Shown here: piece by piece, positions 16,376 to 23,972 of the stretch
Numbering within the stretch: position 1 is the first letter of the stretch
Layout of the letters: each line of letters starts with the position of its first letter
NCBI GenBank assembly: GCA_003159795.1
Contig: PLPK01000035.1
Location: 1 to 56,527, forward strand
Length of the DNA stretch: 56,527 nucleotides
Direction: 5' to 3'
From: Acidimicrobiaceae bacterium
GTDB lineage: Bacteria > Actinomycetota > Acidimicrobiia > Acidimicrobiales > Bog-793
Position numbers and translations under genes: made by a program
The notes under the pieces: generated by a model
What the model was told of the DNA's origin: nothing
Database searches by the model: none
Seen by the model: the letters and a program-made list of their open reading frames with translations, nothing else

Positions 16376-16879
16376 TCAGACGAGCGGCGGCAGGAAGCGC
16401 CCGAAGCGCAGCGGCGGCTTGTCGAGGACGAAGGTGACGAGCACGTGCAGGTCGCGGAGGCGCACGACGACGATGGCGAGCGGGTCATGCTTCCGGCCCG
16501 GCGGCCAGCCGAGCGCCACGCCGTTCGTCGAGAAGCTCCCCCGGTACGCGACAACGCACACGGCGCTCCGTTCGCGCAGCACCGCGCCCGGGATGACGAA
16601 CCAACGGTGCTCGCTCTTCCTGAACCCCCGAAGGGCCGTCGTGAGGTCGCGCGGGCTCAGATAGCGCACGCCGGCGAAGCGCCCCGTGTCGTTGACGGCC
16701 GCGTGCGTCACCGCGAGGACCCGGAAGCACGAGCTCTCGGTCGACCCGAGGACGTTGCGCGGCGCGGTGCACGCCGAAAGCCCGGCTGACGCGGCGAGGA
16801 GCGCCGCCGACGCCGCCACGAGCCTCGCCGCTCTCGCCGTCCGGCCCCGGGGTGCTGGCCGGAGCCCGTCGCTGCTCAT
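16376..16879 (-). CDS. small lipoprotein of unknown function
   Basis: 167 residues from ATG 16879, preceded by AGGTGGGGAC. An Arg-rich start is followed by a signal sequence ending in the lipobox GLSAC, so the mature protein is probably lipid-anchored. The mature part has a buried-looking core with SSCFRVLAVTHAAVNDTGRFAGVRYLSPRDLTTALRGF and a later VCVVAYRGSFSTNGVALGW; I do not recognise it. Its ATG overlaps the stop of the LPG-synthase-like membrane gene (ATGA), so the two are probably translated together. Confidence 0.7.
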   Translation of the reverse strand: MSSDGLRPAPRGRTARAARLVAASAALLAASAGLSACTAPRNVLGSTESSCFRVLAVTHAAVNDTGRFAGVRYLSPRDLTTALRGFRKSEHRWFVIPGAVLRERSAVCVVAYRGSFSTNGVALGWPPGRKHDPLAIVVVRLRDLHVLVTFVLDKPPLRFGRFLPPLV

Positions 16880-18006
16880 GTCCCCACCTCTCCCGTCGCG
16901 CCCGACAACTCGTCCACCGTCGCGCGCCCCCGTCGCGATGGCAACCGCACCGCCGATCCCACCGGATCGGCCGCCGCAGGACCCTGCCTCCAGCGGCGCG
17001 CGAGACCAAGCCCGGCCCAGGCCGACCAGCCGACGGGGAGGAAGCCCCAGAAGCTGACGATCCGGTAGAGGAGAACCGCGGCGACCGTCGAGAGATACTG
17101 CCCCCCGAAGACGCCGAGCGCGAACGTGATGCTCCCTTCGACGACTCCGAGCCCGCCGGGCGTGATCGGCAGGTTGGCCGCGAGCTGGGCGACGCCGTAG
17201 GCGAGGAACAGACCGCGCCACGGCACGGTGCTGCCCACCGCGAGGAAGGCGCAGGCGAGGCAGCCGCAGTCGAGGACCCAGTTGCCGAGCGCACCGGCCA
17301 GCGAGACCGCGAGGTCCCGCCAGGTGAGCCGGAGTCCCTCGAGCCGGGCGGCCCATGCGGCGACGACGACGGCACCGCCGCGCCGCGGCCGACCGACCAG
17401 GCGCCGCGAAACCCCGAAGGCGCCGACCACGAGATGCGCCAGCCAGCGGCGCTGAAACACGACGGCGTCGGCGACGACCGAGATGGCGAACACACCGAGG
17501 ATGACCCCGACGAGGTCGTAGGCCGCGCTCACCCTGAAGGCGAAGACGACGCCGACGGTGGCGACGAGACCCAGCGTCGCGGCGGAACAGACAAACGTCG
17601 CGAGGAGGGTCCACACCGCGAGGGTCTCGTCAGCTCCCCGGCGTCGGTAGACACGGTAGACGTAGATGCTTGAAAACGCCGGGCCGCCGGGCAGCGAGCT
17701 GGCGATCGCCGCCGAGGCGGCGCTCAGGGTGGTCATGAACCCGACGCCGGTGCGCACCCCGCCGACCGACAGCAGGCGCCGCTCCAGGAGCCCGAACGAG
17801 ACGTACGACGCGATCTCCAGGACGATCGCGAGGAGGAGCCAACCCAGCTCGAGGTGGGTGAGCTCCTCCGAGGCGCCGAGGAGCTCGCCTTTCCGACCGT
17901 TGAGGGCCCACAGGGCGAGCGCGGCCAGCCCAAGCCCGACAACGAAGCGCACGACGCGCCACGAACGGGTCCGGGTGACCCGACGCAGCCGCTCCCTCCA
18001 CGTCAC
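16876..18006 (-). CDS. lysylphosphatidylglycerol synthase transmembrane-region (UPF0104) family membrane protein
   Basis: 376 residues from GTG 18006. About eight membrane helices are visible. Family landmarks are the SLPGGPAFSSIYVYRVYRRRG segment, the YGVAQLAANLPITPGGLGVVEGSI segment near residue 290, and a terminal helix ending in an Arg-rich tail. This family shares the flippase half of MprF, but without the aminoacyl-transferase half it is more often linked to lipid or polyprenyl-linked substrate movement. It overlaps the downstream lipoprotein gene by 4 bases. Its place next to the glycan region suggests an envelope role, which is inference. Confidence 0.82.
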   Translation of the reverse strand: MTWRERLRRVTRTRSWRVVRFVVGLGLAALALWALNGRKGELLGASEELTHLELGWLLLAIVLEIASYVSFGLLERRLLSVGGVRTGVGFMTTLSAASAAIASSLPGGPAFSSIYVYRVYRRRGADETLAVWTLLATFVCSAATLGLVATVGVVFAFRVSAAYDLVGVILGVFAISVVADAVVFQRRWLAHLVVGAFGVSRRLVGRPRRGGAVVVAAWAARLEGLRLTWRDLAVSLAGALGNWVLDCGCLACAFLAVGSTVPWRGLFLAYGVAQLAANLPITPGGLGVVEGSITFALGVFGGQYLSTVAAVLLYRIVSFWGFLPVGWSAWAGLGLARRWRQGPAAADPVGSAVRLPSRRGRATVDELSGATGEVGT

Positions 18007-18138
18007 GCCGCAGCGTACCGTGGCCCCTCGTGGCCCCTCGGCGCCGACCGGGCGCCGATCACGGGTCGGCCCGCCACCTCCCGGTGCCACGTGCTGTCGG
18101 CGCCGGCGGCGCGGCGGCCAGCCCGCCGGGACCGCCAC

Positions 18139-19710
18139 CTAACCGGCGGAGGAGACGGCGAACCAGTCGGACAGGAGCCCGACGGCGACGGCGAAGTTCC
18201 ACCCGGTCACCGTCGTCGTCGACTTGGTGCCCGCCACGACGACGCTCTCGACCCGGCCACCGAACGATCCGTGCCGGTTGCGCACCGTGACAGTGACACC
18301 CACGAGCTGGCCGATGGCAGGGAACCGCCGCTTGACGAGCGCAGCTGGGACCGTCATCCGCCACGTGTGGTTCGGGTTGCACTCGAGCGGGTTCCCGGCG
18401 ACGACACAGGCGTCACCGGGGTCGGGGACCGCGGGGAAGGCGCCGTGCGCGGTCCAGCCGCCGGACGACGCGGAGTACGAGGTGAGCGCGGCGCCGTCCG
18501 TAGAGCGTCTGGCGCGAATGACTCCCAAGGTGTCCGCGACTGCGGCGTCCGTCAGCGGCGATTCGAAGTTCTCACCAACGTAGGCTTCGCAGACGTTGTC
18601 GCAGATGCTCGCGTAACTGTTCCAGCCCCCGGCCTGCATCTCCGCCACGGCGTACGAGCGGGAGGCGACGGCCTGGGCCTCGAGGGCCTGGAACCCCCAG
18701 GCGTGACCCTGCGGGGCGCCAGCGCTGGTCCCCGCGGCGCCCCACGACGGCGATTCCTCGACGGGGACGACACCGTCGAGATAAGACTGCAGCCGCAACA
18801 CGTTGAGCGTCCGCTCGTGTCCCAACCGGTCGTACGCCTCGATCTCGCCGCGCACGACCTCGTCGAGGCCATCGTGCCGGCACAGCGTGAGCAGCGACGC
18901 CGGCGCCGCGACCAGGCTCGTGCTCGCCGGGTGGACCGTCGGATCGACGAGTCCTTTCGCGATCGGTACCTTCCTGCCCGCCGCCGCCCGGGCCGCTGAG
19001 CACGAGGTCGACTCGTACACGTCCCAGGTCCCGGCCTTGGTCAGCCGGAGGTCGATCGCCCTCCCGGCCGGGATCGTCAGCTGCCCGGGTGGGAGCGTCG
19101 TCGTGGTCGACGAGGTCGTCGTGGTCGACGACGTCGTCGTGGTCGACGAGGTCGAGGTCGTCGGCAGCTCGGTCGACGAGGTCGGCGGTAACGTCGTCGT
19201 GGTGGTCGAGGTCGAGGTCGTCGGCAGCTCGGTCGACGAGGTCGGCGGCAGCGTCGTCGTGGTCGACGACGTCGTCGGGGGGGGCGGGGTGGACCCCGCA
19301 CCCGTGACGGTGAACGCCGAGGAGGAGGTGACGACGGGGTCGTAGCCAACGGTGCCGCTCGCGTTCACGTTCTCGAGGATCGCCACCGAGATCGTCGGGT
19401 CGCTGCCGAGGCGCGACCCGGCGAGGCTCGAGCTGACCGTTCCACCGTAGAAGTGGTCGAGGATCTCGCCGTAGGTCTCGTGGTAGCGCACGGCGTCGCC
19501 GAAGTCCCCCCACTGACCCATGCCGAGACCCGGGCCGTAGCCGTGGCCGAGGAAGCTCACCGAGGCGACCGGCACCTCGGTCGAGGCACCGGACACGACC
19601 GCCGCGAGCGGCACGGCCACGATCGCCGACGACGCGAGGGCGACGAGCGCCACGACGCGCCCGCCCCGGCGGGGGGGCACCATACCGTGACGAACGATGC
19701 TGCTGTGCAT
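18139..19710 (-). CDS. secreted SpoIID/LytB-domain protein with Thr/Ser/Pro linker
   Basis: 523 residues from ATG 19710. A signal peptide (PPRRGGRVVALVALASSAIVAVPLAAVVSGA) is followed by FLGHGYGPGLGMGQWG, a Thr/Ser/Pro linker encoded by DNA repeats, and a SpoIID domain. The SpoIID marks are LNVLRLQSYLDGVVPVEESPSWGAAG, ALEAQAVASRSYAVAEM and YSASSGGWTA. SpoIID proteins of spore formers cut glycan strands that lack stem peptides; actinobacterial relatives act on the cell wall by assumption. An ATG at 19761 overlaps the stop of the preceding glycosyltransferase gene (TAATG), and an ATG at 19683 also fits; none has a ribosome site. Confidence 0.85.
   Translation of the reverse strand: MHSSIVRHGMVPPRRGGRVVALVALASSAIVAVPLAAVVSGASTEVPVASVSFLGHGYGPGLGMGQWGDFGDAVRYHETYGEILDHFYGGTVSSSLAGSRLGSDPTISVAILENVNASGTVGYDPVVTSSSAFTVTGAGSTPPPPTTSSTTTTLPPTSSTELPTTSTSTTTTTLPPTSSTELPTTSTSSTTTTSSTTTTSSTTTTLPPGQLTIPAGRAIDLRLTKAGTWDVYESTSCSAARAAAGRKVPIAKGLVDPTVHPASTSLVAAPASLLTLCRHDGLDEVVRGEIEAYDRLGHERTLNVLRLQSYLDGVVPVEESPSWGAAGTSAGAPQGHAWGFQALEAQAVASRSYAVAEMQAGGWNSYASICDNVCEAYVGENFESPLTDAAVADTLGVIRARRSTDGAALTSYSASSGGWTAHGAFPAVPDPGDACVVAGNPLECNPNHTWRMTVPAALVKRRFPAIGQLVGVTVTVRNRHGSFGGRVESVVVAGTKSTTTVTGWNFAVAVGLLSDWFAVSSAG
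19085..19275. repeat. in-frame repeats encoding the Thr/Pro linker of the SpoIID protein
   Basis: A unit containing GTCGTCGGCAGCTCGGTCG occurs twice about 60 bases apart. Flanking blocks of shorter GTCGTCGTGGTCGACGA units also repeat. On the minus strand these encode repeats of TLPPTSSTELPTTSTS and SSTTTT. All units keep the frame. Confidence 0.85.
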
Positions 19711-19760
19711 ACTGGTACTGATGTTAGGTTCGCCAGCGCCGGCAGCGGCGCGGCGCGCCA

Positions 19761-20882
19761 TTAGGAAGCGGCGAGTGCCGTCTCGATCGTCCGGCGAAAC
19801 GCCACGGCGGCCACCTCCGGCGTGAAGTGCGCGGCACGCGACCGCCCGGCGGCGACGAGGCCCGCCCGCGCCGGCGCGTCGGTGAGGAGCTGGCGCACGG
19901 CCGACGCGACGAGGGCGGGCGACTTGTCCGAAAGCAGCACCCCCGCCTCACCGACCGTCTCGGGGACGGCGGCCGCGGCGTAGGCGACGACGGGAACGCC
20001 CCGTGACATCGCCTCGATGATCGGGGCGCAAAACCCCTCGTGCTCGGACAGGCACACGAAGACGTCGGCGATCTCGTAGTAGGCGACAAGTGTGCCCACC
20101 GCCACCGAGCCCGGCAGGCTGATCGCGTCTTCCAGGTCGAGCGCGGCGGCGAACCTGCGGAGCGCATCGATGTATGTGCTCCCCATCTCCCGCCCGACGA
20201 GGTGCAGCCGGGCGCCGGCGTCGTAGACGCGCCGGTAGCAGGCGAAGGCCTTCATCACGTCGTGGTCGGCCTTGTGCGGTGCGATCTGGCCGACGAACAG
20301 CCAATCCGCACCCCCGCGCGCGCCGGCGGAGGCGAGGCGCGCGAGCGCGATGGGATCCGGCGCCTGCTCGAAGGTCCCACCCTCGGTGAGGACCGGCACG
20401 ACCATCACGTTGGTGAAGCCGGTGTCGACCAGTTCGGCGGCGTTGTAGGCCGAATCGGCCATCACCCAGGAGACGAGCGGTGCGAGCATCTGCAGCTGCC
20501 GGCGACCGAGACGGGACTCCTCAGCGAGCGGCGGCAGCCAGCGCTCGACGAGCGGCGCCGGCGTGATGTTGTGGTAGTCGAGAAGCTTTCGGCCCGGATG
20601 GCGCGCGACCACATCGGCCGTCGCGCCCCCGATCGAGCACTGGTAGAGGATCCACTGGCTGTTGTCGGCGAGGAACGGCAGTTCGGCGACCGGGTGGACC
20701 CGACCGGCGCAGCCGGGTCCGATGGTCGAGGCGTAGATCTCGGACACGAAGCCCATCTCGCGTAGCAACCGCTGCGCGATGAAGGTGTGGTTGCTCACCG
20801 CGTCGTGCTCGATGATCGACGGGATCACCTGGTCGAGACGCGTCGGTCGGGCCCGGGGCACGACGCCCACAGTGCTCCTCAC
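19761..20882 (-). CDS. glycosyltransferase family 4 (GT-B fold)
   Basis: 373 residues from GTG 20882. The C-terminal GT-B domain shows WLFVGQIAPHKADHDVMKAF, then SVAVGTLVAYYEIADVFVCLSEHEGFCAPIIEAMSRGVPVVA with the EGFxxPxxEA nucleotide-sugar motif, and VPETVGEAGVLL. The N-terminal acceptor domain contains SNHTFIAQRLLREMGF. It probably transfers a hexose to a lipid-linked or surface glycan. It overlaps the upstream small gene by four bases (GTGA) and the SpoIID gene follows, so it belongs to the ABC-exporter operon. Donor and acceptor are unknown. Confidence 0.87.
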   Translation of the reverse strand: MRSTVGVVPRARPTRLDQVIPSIIEHDAVSNHTFIAQRLLREMGFVSEIYASTIGPGCAGRVHPVAELPFLADNSQWILYQCSIGGATADVVARHPGRKLLDYHNITPAPLVERWLPPLAEESRLGRRQLQMLAPLVSWVMADSAYNAAELVDTGFTNVMVVPVLTEGGTFEQAPDPIALARLASAGARGGADWLFVGQIAPHKADHDVMKAFACYRRVYDAGARLHLVGREMGSTYIDALRRFAAALDLEDAISLPGSVAVGTLVAYYEIADVFVCLSEHEGFCAPIIEAMSRGVPVVAYAAAAVPETVGEAGVLLSDKSPALVASAVRQLLTDAPARAGLVAAGRSRAAHFTPEVAAVAFRRTIETALAAS

Positions 20883-21172
20883 CGGTCCCTGCGCGCCGCG
20901 ACAGCGCCGAGTGGGCGTTCCACGAAAGCGAGCGCCCGGCGCAGGTACGGCCGCGCCGGCCTCGGCACCACAAGTCGCGCGACCCGCCGCAGCGCCAGCG
21001 AGCGCTCCGAGAGTCGCGGCGTTCGCAGGGCGCGGGTCGCCGCGCGCTCGAAGATCCGGTCCAGCCCGTCCGAGTCTTCCTGCGTCCAGCGCCCGTCGGC
21101 AGCGAGCCGTTCAGCATCGGATCGCGCCGCGGCGACGACCGACGAGGCGAACGGAGCGGGTTCCTCACTCAA
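20879..21172 (-). CDS. small protein of the glycan export operon, function unknown
   Basis: 97 residues from TTG 21172. It has no Cys, no membrane helix and no known motif that I can name. It reads MSEEPAPFASSVVAAARSDA, then RWTQEDSDGLDRIFERAATRAL, and ends in an Arg/Pro-rich amphipathic part (VVPRPARPYLRRALAFVERP). It sits between the ABC ATPase (33 bases away) and the glycosyltransferase (4-base overlap), so coexpression is likely. The position suggests an accessory of a glycosyltransferase or methyltransferase step. A GTGAGGA element lies about 11 bases before the start. Confidence 0.6.
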   Translation of the reverse strand: MSEEPAPFASSVVAAARSDAERLAADGRWTQEDSDGLDRIFERAATRALRTPRLSERSLALRRVARLVVPRPARPYLRRALAFVERPLGAVAARRDR

Positions 21173-21205
21173 CCGGGGGCGGTCCTCACTCCGGCGGCGG
21201 AACGA

Positions 21206-22444
21206 TCACAAGTTCGCATGGCGTGGGGCCCCGGGAACGACCACCTCGACACGCATCGGCAGCGACACCACCCCGGTGGCCCTCGTCGGGTTCATCACCT
21301 CAAACTCGCACGCCGGCTCGGCGAGGCCGATGACGACACCCCCCGCGTCCCGCACGCCGAGGTTCACGGTGAACCGGCCGTCGAGAAGCGGCAGCGAGTC
21401 GAAACAGAACGTCACGGACCCGGCTCCGGGGGCGAGCATCATCGCCTCGTCGGCACCGCTGCTCTTCGTGGCGAACAGCGTCTGGTGCCGGTCGGATAGG
21501 ACCTCGATCGCGAATTGCGCGCTGTCGACCGCCGAGGTCACCAGGTAGTCGACCCGGATCGTCAGCGGCTCACCGGTGATGAGGTACGGCCGCTCGCCGA
21601 TCCCAGGGTGGTCGACCGTGACCCCGGTGATCTCGACCTGGGGACGCGCCGGCGTGGCGGAGTCCGGCGCGGCGCTCACCGGGACGGCGGCGTCCGGCGC
21701 CGCAGCCGAGTCGAGGGCGAGGAGGCCCTCTTTGAAGACGCGGATCGCCTCGCCCGGCGGTGCGAAGGCGACGAGCCGTCCCGTGTCGAAGACGAGGATC
21801 TCGTCGCAGATGGCGCGCAGCATGTCCGAGGAGTGCGACACGACGATGATCGTCCGCCCGTCCTCCTGGAACAGCTTCACCCTCTCCAAGCACTTCTGCT
21901 GGAAACGCTCGTCGCCGACGGAGAGCACCTCGTCAACCAGCAGGACGTCCGGGTCCATGCTGACGGCGATCGAGAAGCCGAGCCGCACGATCATGCCCGA
22001 CGAGTAGTACTTCACCTGATTGTCGATGAAGTGCTCGAGCTCGGCGAACTCGACGATCTCCTTGAAGCGGCGGCTGATCTCGCGGCGCGACATCCCGAGG
22101 AGCGACCCGTTGAGGAAGATGTTGTCGCGCCCCGACAGGTCGGCCGAGAAGCCCGCACCGAGCTCGAGCATCGCCGCGACCTTGCCGCGCACGACGACCT
22201 GGCCGGAGGTCGGCTGGAGGATGCCGGCGATGCACTTGAGCAGCGTCGACTTGCCCGAGCCGTTCGGCCCGAGGATCCCGACCGTCGAACCCGGCCGGAT
22301 CTCCGCCGAGACATTGCGCAGGGCCCAGAATTCCTCGTAGGGGATGTGCCCCAGGTGCAGCAGGCGCTCTTTCAGCGACGAGTACTTCTCGAGGTAGAGA
22401 TGGAAGCGCTTCGATACGTCCTGGATCTCAACGGCGGAGCTCAT
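21206..22444 (-). CDS. ABC exporter ATPase, Wzt/TagH type with C-terminal carbohydrate-recognition domain
   Basis: 412 residues from ATG 22444. Walker [12 protein letters not shown] lies near 58-67, the signature [13 protein letters not shown] near 145 and Walker [13 protein letters not shown] near 168. The long N-terminal leader [17 protein letters not shown] is typical of O-antigen and teichoic-acid exporters. Residues from about 280 to 410 form a separate beta-rich domain ([31 protein letters not shown]) resembling Wzt-C, which in Gram-negative bacteria reads the modified end of the polysaccharide. The permease gene ends 7 bases upstream. Together they should export a lipid-linked polysaccharide. 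Confidence 0.92.
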   Translation of the reverse strand: MSSAVEIQDVSKRFHLYLEKYSSLKERLLHLGHIPYEEFWALRNVSAEIRPGSTVGILGPNGSGKSTLLKCIAGILQPTSGQVVVRGKVAAMLELGAGFSADLSGRDNIFLNGSLLGMSRREISRRFKEIVEFAELEHFIDNQVKYYSSGMIVRLGFSIAVSMDPDVLLVDEVLSVGDERFQQKCLERVKLFQEDGRTIIVVSHSSDMLRAICDEILVFDTGRLVAFAPPGEAIRVFKEGLLALDSAAAPDAAVPVSAAPDSATPARPQVEITGVTVDHPGIGERPYLITGEPLTIRVDYLVTSAVDSAQFAIEVLSDRHQTLFATKSSGADEAMMLAPGAGSVTFCFDSLPLLDGRFTVNLGVRDAGGVVIGLAEPACEFEVMNPTRATGVVSLPMRVEVVVPGAPRHANL

Positions 22445-22451
22445 CGGCTTC

Positions 22452-23444
22452 TCACAGCTCCTCCGCGAAGTTCCCGCTGATGCGCCCGAAGACCAGCATC
22501 GCACCGAACAGGAGCAGGATCGCCGCGCCGAGCTGTCCCGCGAGGAGCTCGACGTAAAAATGGTAGGGATAGTTCGCGAGCACGGGGTAGTGCGAGTTGC
22601 CCGTGATGTGCACGAACACCTTCCCGTAGATCGCCCGCTGGAAGGCGAGCACGAACGTCGTCACCGGGTTGGCGAGGTATAGACGCGCGAGCCAGACGAG
22701 GTGGTGCCGCGCGAACAGGCCGTAGACGAGGTTGTAGCTGTAGATGATCGGCACGCCCCAGAACCAGGCGTTCAGCAGCACGAGGATGAGGTGCTCGACG
22801 TCACGGAAGTAGACGTTCACCGCCGAAAGGAATATCGCGAGCGCGGCGGAGAACACGATCAGGTCGACGAGCGAGAACAACGCGATCGGCAGGTAACCCC
22901 AGGCGGGCGAGTACTGGAAGCCGACGAGGAACAGGATAAGCACCAACGCCTGAAAGAAGAAGAAGACGCTCGCGGTGCCGACCTGCGACAGAGCGAGGAT
23001 CTCGCGCGGGAAAGCGACCTTCTTCACGATCCCGGCGTTGGCGACGATGACACTCGCCGACCCGGTCGTCGCCGTCTGAAACAGGTTCCACACGACGAGG
23101 CCGGCGAACAGGTACAGGGCGAAGCTCGGGGTCGGGTTCTTCAGGAAGTACTTGAACACGACGTAGTAGACGAGCAACACGAACGCCGGATTGAGCATCG
23201 ACCACAGAAAACCGAGGAAGCTGTTCTTGTACTTGACCTTCAGGTCCTTGCGGACGAGGAAGACGAACAGCTCCCGGGCATGCCAGAGCTCGCGGAGTCG
23301 GTTGCGGAGCGACACCCGCGACGAGACGATGCGCGCCGTCAACTCCCCCCCGCCGTCCGAGCGCCCGCCACGGGGCACGAAGGACCATTGGCGCGACGGC
23401 CGGCCCGCGACAGCAGGAACGTCGGCCTCGCTCACCGTCCCCAT
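22452..23444 (-). CDS. ABC-2 type polysaccharide exporter permease (Wzm/TagG type)
   Basis: 330 residues from ATG 23444, with AGAGGTG 10-12 bases upstream; longer frames add sequence that looks non-coding. Residues up to about 55 are cytoplasmic and end in LRNRLRELWHARELFVFLVRKDLKVKYKNSFLGFLWSMLNP-type sequence, the signature entry of Wzm/TagG permeases. Six membrane helices follow, with the conserved VNVYFRDVEHL loop before the last pair. It forms the membrane half of the transporter with the ATPase encoded next. It is divergent from the coiled-coil/glycosyltransferase genes, 225 bases away. Confidence 0.92.
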   Translation of the reverse strand: MGTVSEADVPAVAGRPSRQWSFVPRGGRSDGGGELTARIVSSRVSLRNRLRELWHARELFVFLVRKDLKVKYKNSFLGFLWSMLNPAFVLLVYYVVFKYFLKNPTPSFALYLFAGLVVWNLFQTATTGSASVIVANAGIVKKVAFPREILALSQVGTASVFFFFQALVLILFLVGFQYSPAWGYLPIALFSLVDLIVFSAALAIFLSAVNVYFRDVEHLILVLLNAWFWGVPIIYSYNLVYGLFARHHLVWLARLYLANPVTTFVLAFQRAIYGKVFVHITGNSHYPVLANYPYHFYVELLAGQLGAAILLLFGAMLVFGRISGNFAEEL

Positions 23445-23669
23445 GGCAACCCACACCTCTCGCATGTCCGGCGATCCGGGGTCGCGACCACCGGGGTGCG
23501 TACCCAGCTCATTCCATGCACGCCGATCGAGGCGACGGTGTCGGACTGGCTCTCCGGGGCGCCGCCAGACTCCGGACCAGATCGGACGCATCCTAGTGGG
23601 CGGCCTTTCGGCTCGGGGTCGCATGCGCGCGTCTACCATCGGGCCCAGTACCCGGGCCGAGGAGTCGCC

Positions 23670-23972
23670 GTGGAAAGAGCGCAAGGCCGCCTGGTGTGGC
23701 GCACGATACGAACCGGGGTAGCCCTCCCACACCGGGTCGCGTCGAATACCGAGAGGATCGACACCCTCGAGCGCCACGTCGAGATGAAGATCGACGAGAT
23801 GCGCGCCGAGCTCGCCGAGATCAGGTCGCTGCTGCACGCGCAGATCGACGGGGACGCCGAGGCGACCGAGCTTGTCGGACGGCTCCTGCAGGCTGCTGAG
23901 CGGCGCCTGACGGCGCTGGAGGAGCTCGTCGCCACCACGGCCGCCGCCGGGGCCGACCGCGCGCCTCGATGA
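23670..23972 (+). CDS. small coiled-coil protein next to glycosyltransferase
   Basis: 100 residues from GTG 23670, chosen because GGAG lies 5-6 bases upstream and longer frames in this phase run antisense to the permease. A basic start (VERAQGRLVWRTIRTGVALPHR) is followed by a clear heptad pattern, IDTLERHVEMKIDEMRAELA and then a second helix LVGRLLQAAERRLTALEEL. It is probably a coiled-coil dimer, perhaps positioning the glycosyltransferase. Its stop overlaps the ATG of that gene (ATGA), so translation is coupled. Confidence 0.7.
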   Translation: MERAQGRLVWRTIRTGVALPHRVASNTERIDTLERHVEMKIDEMRAELAEIRSLLHAQIDGDAEATELVGRLLQAAERRLTALEELVATTAAAGADRAPR

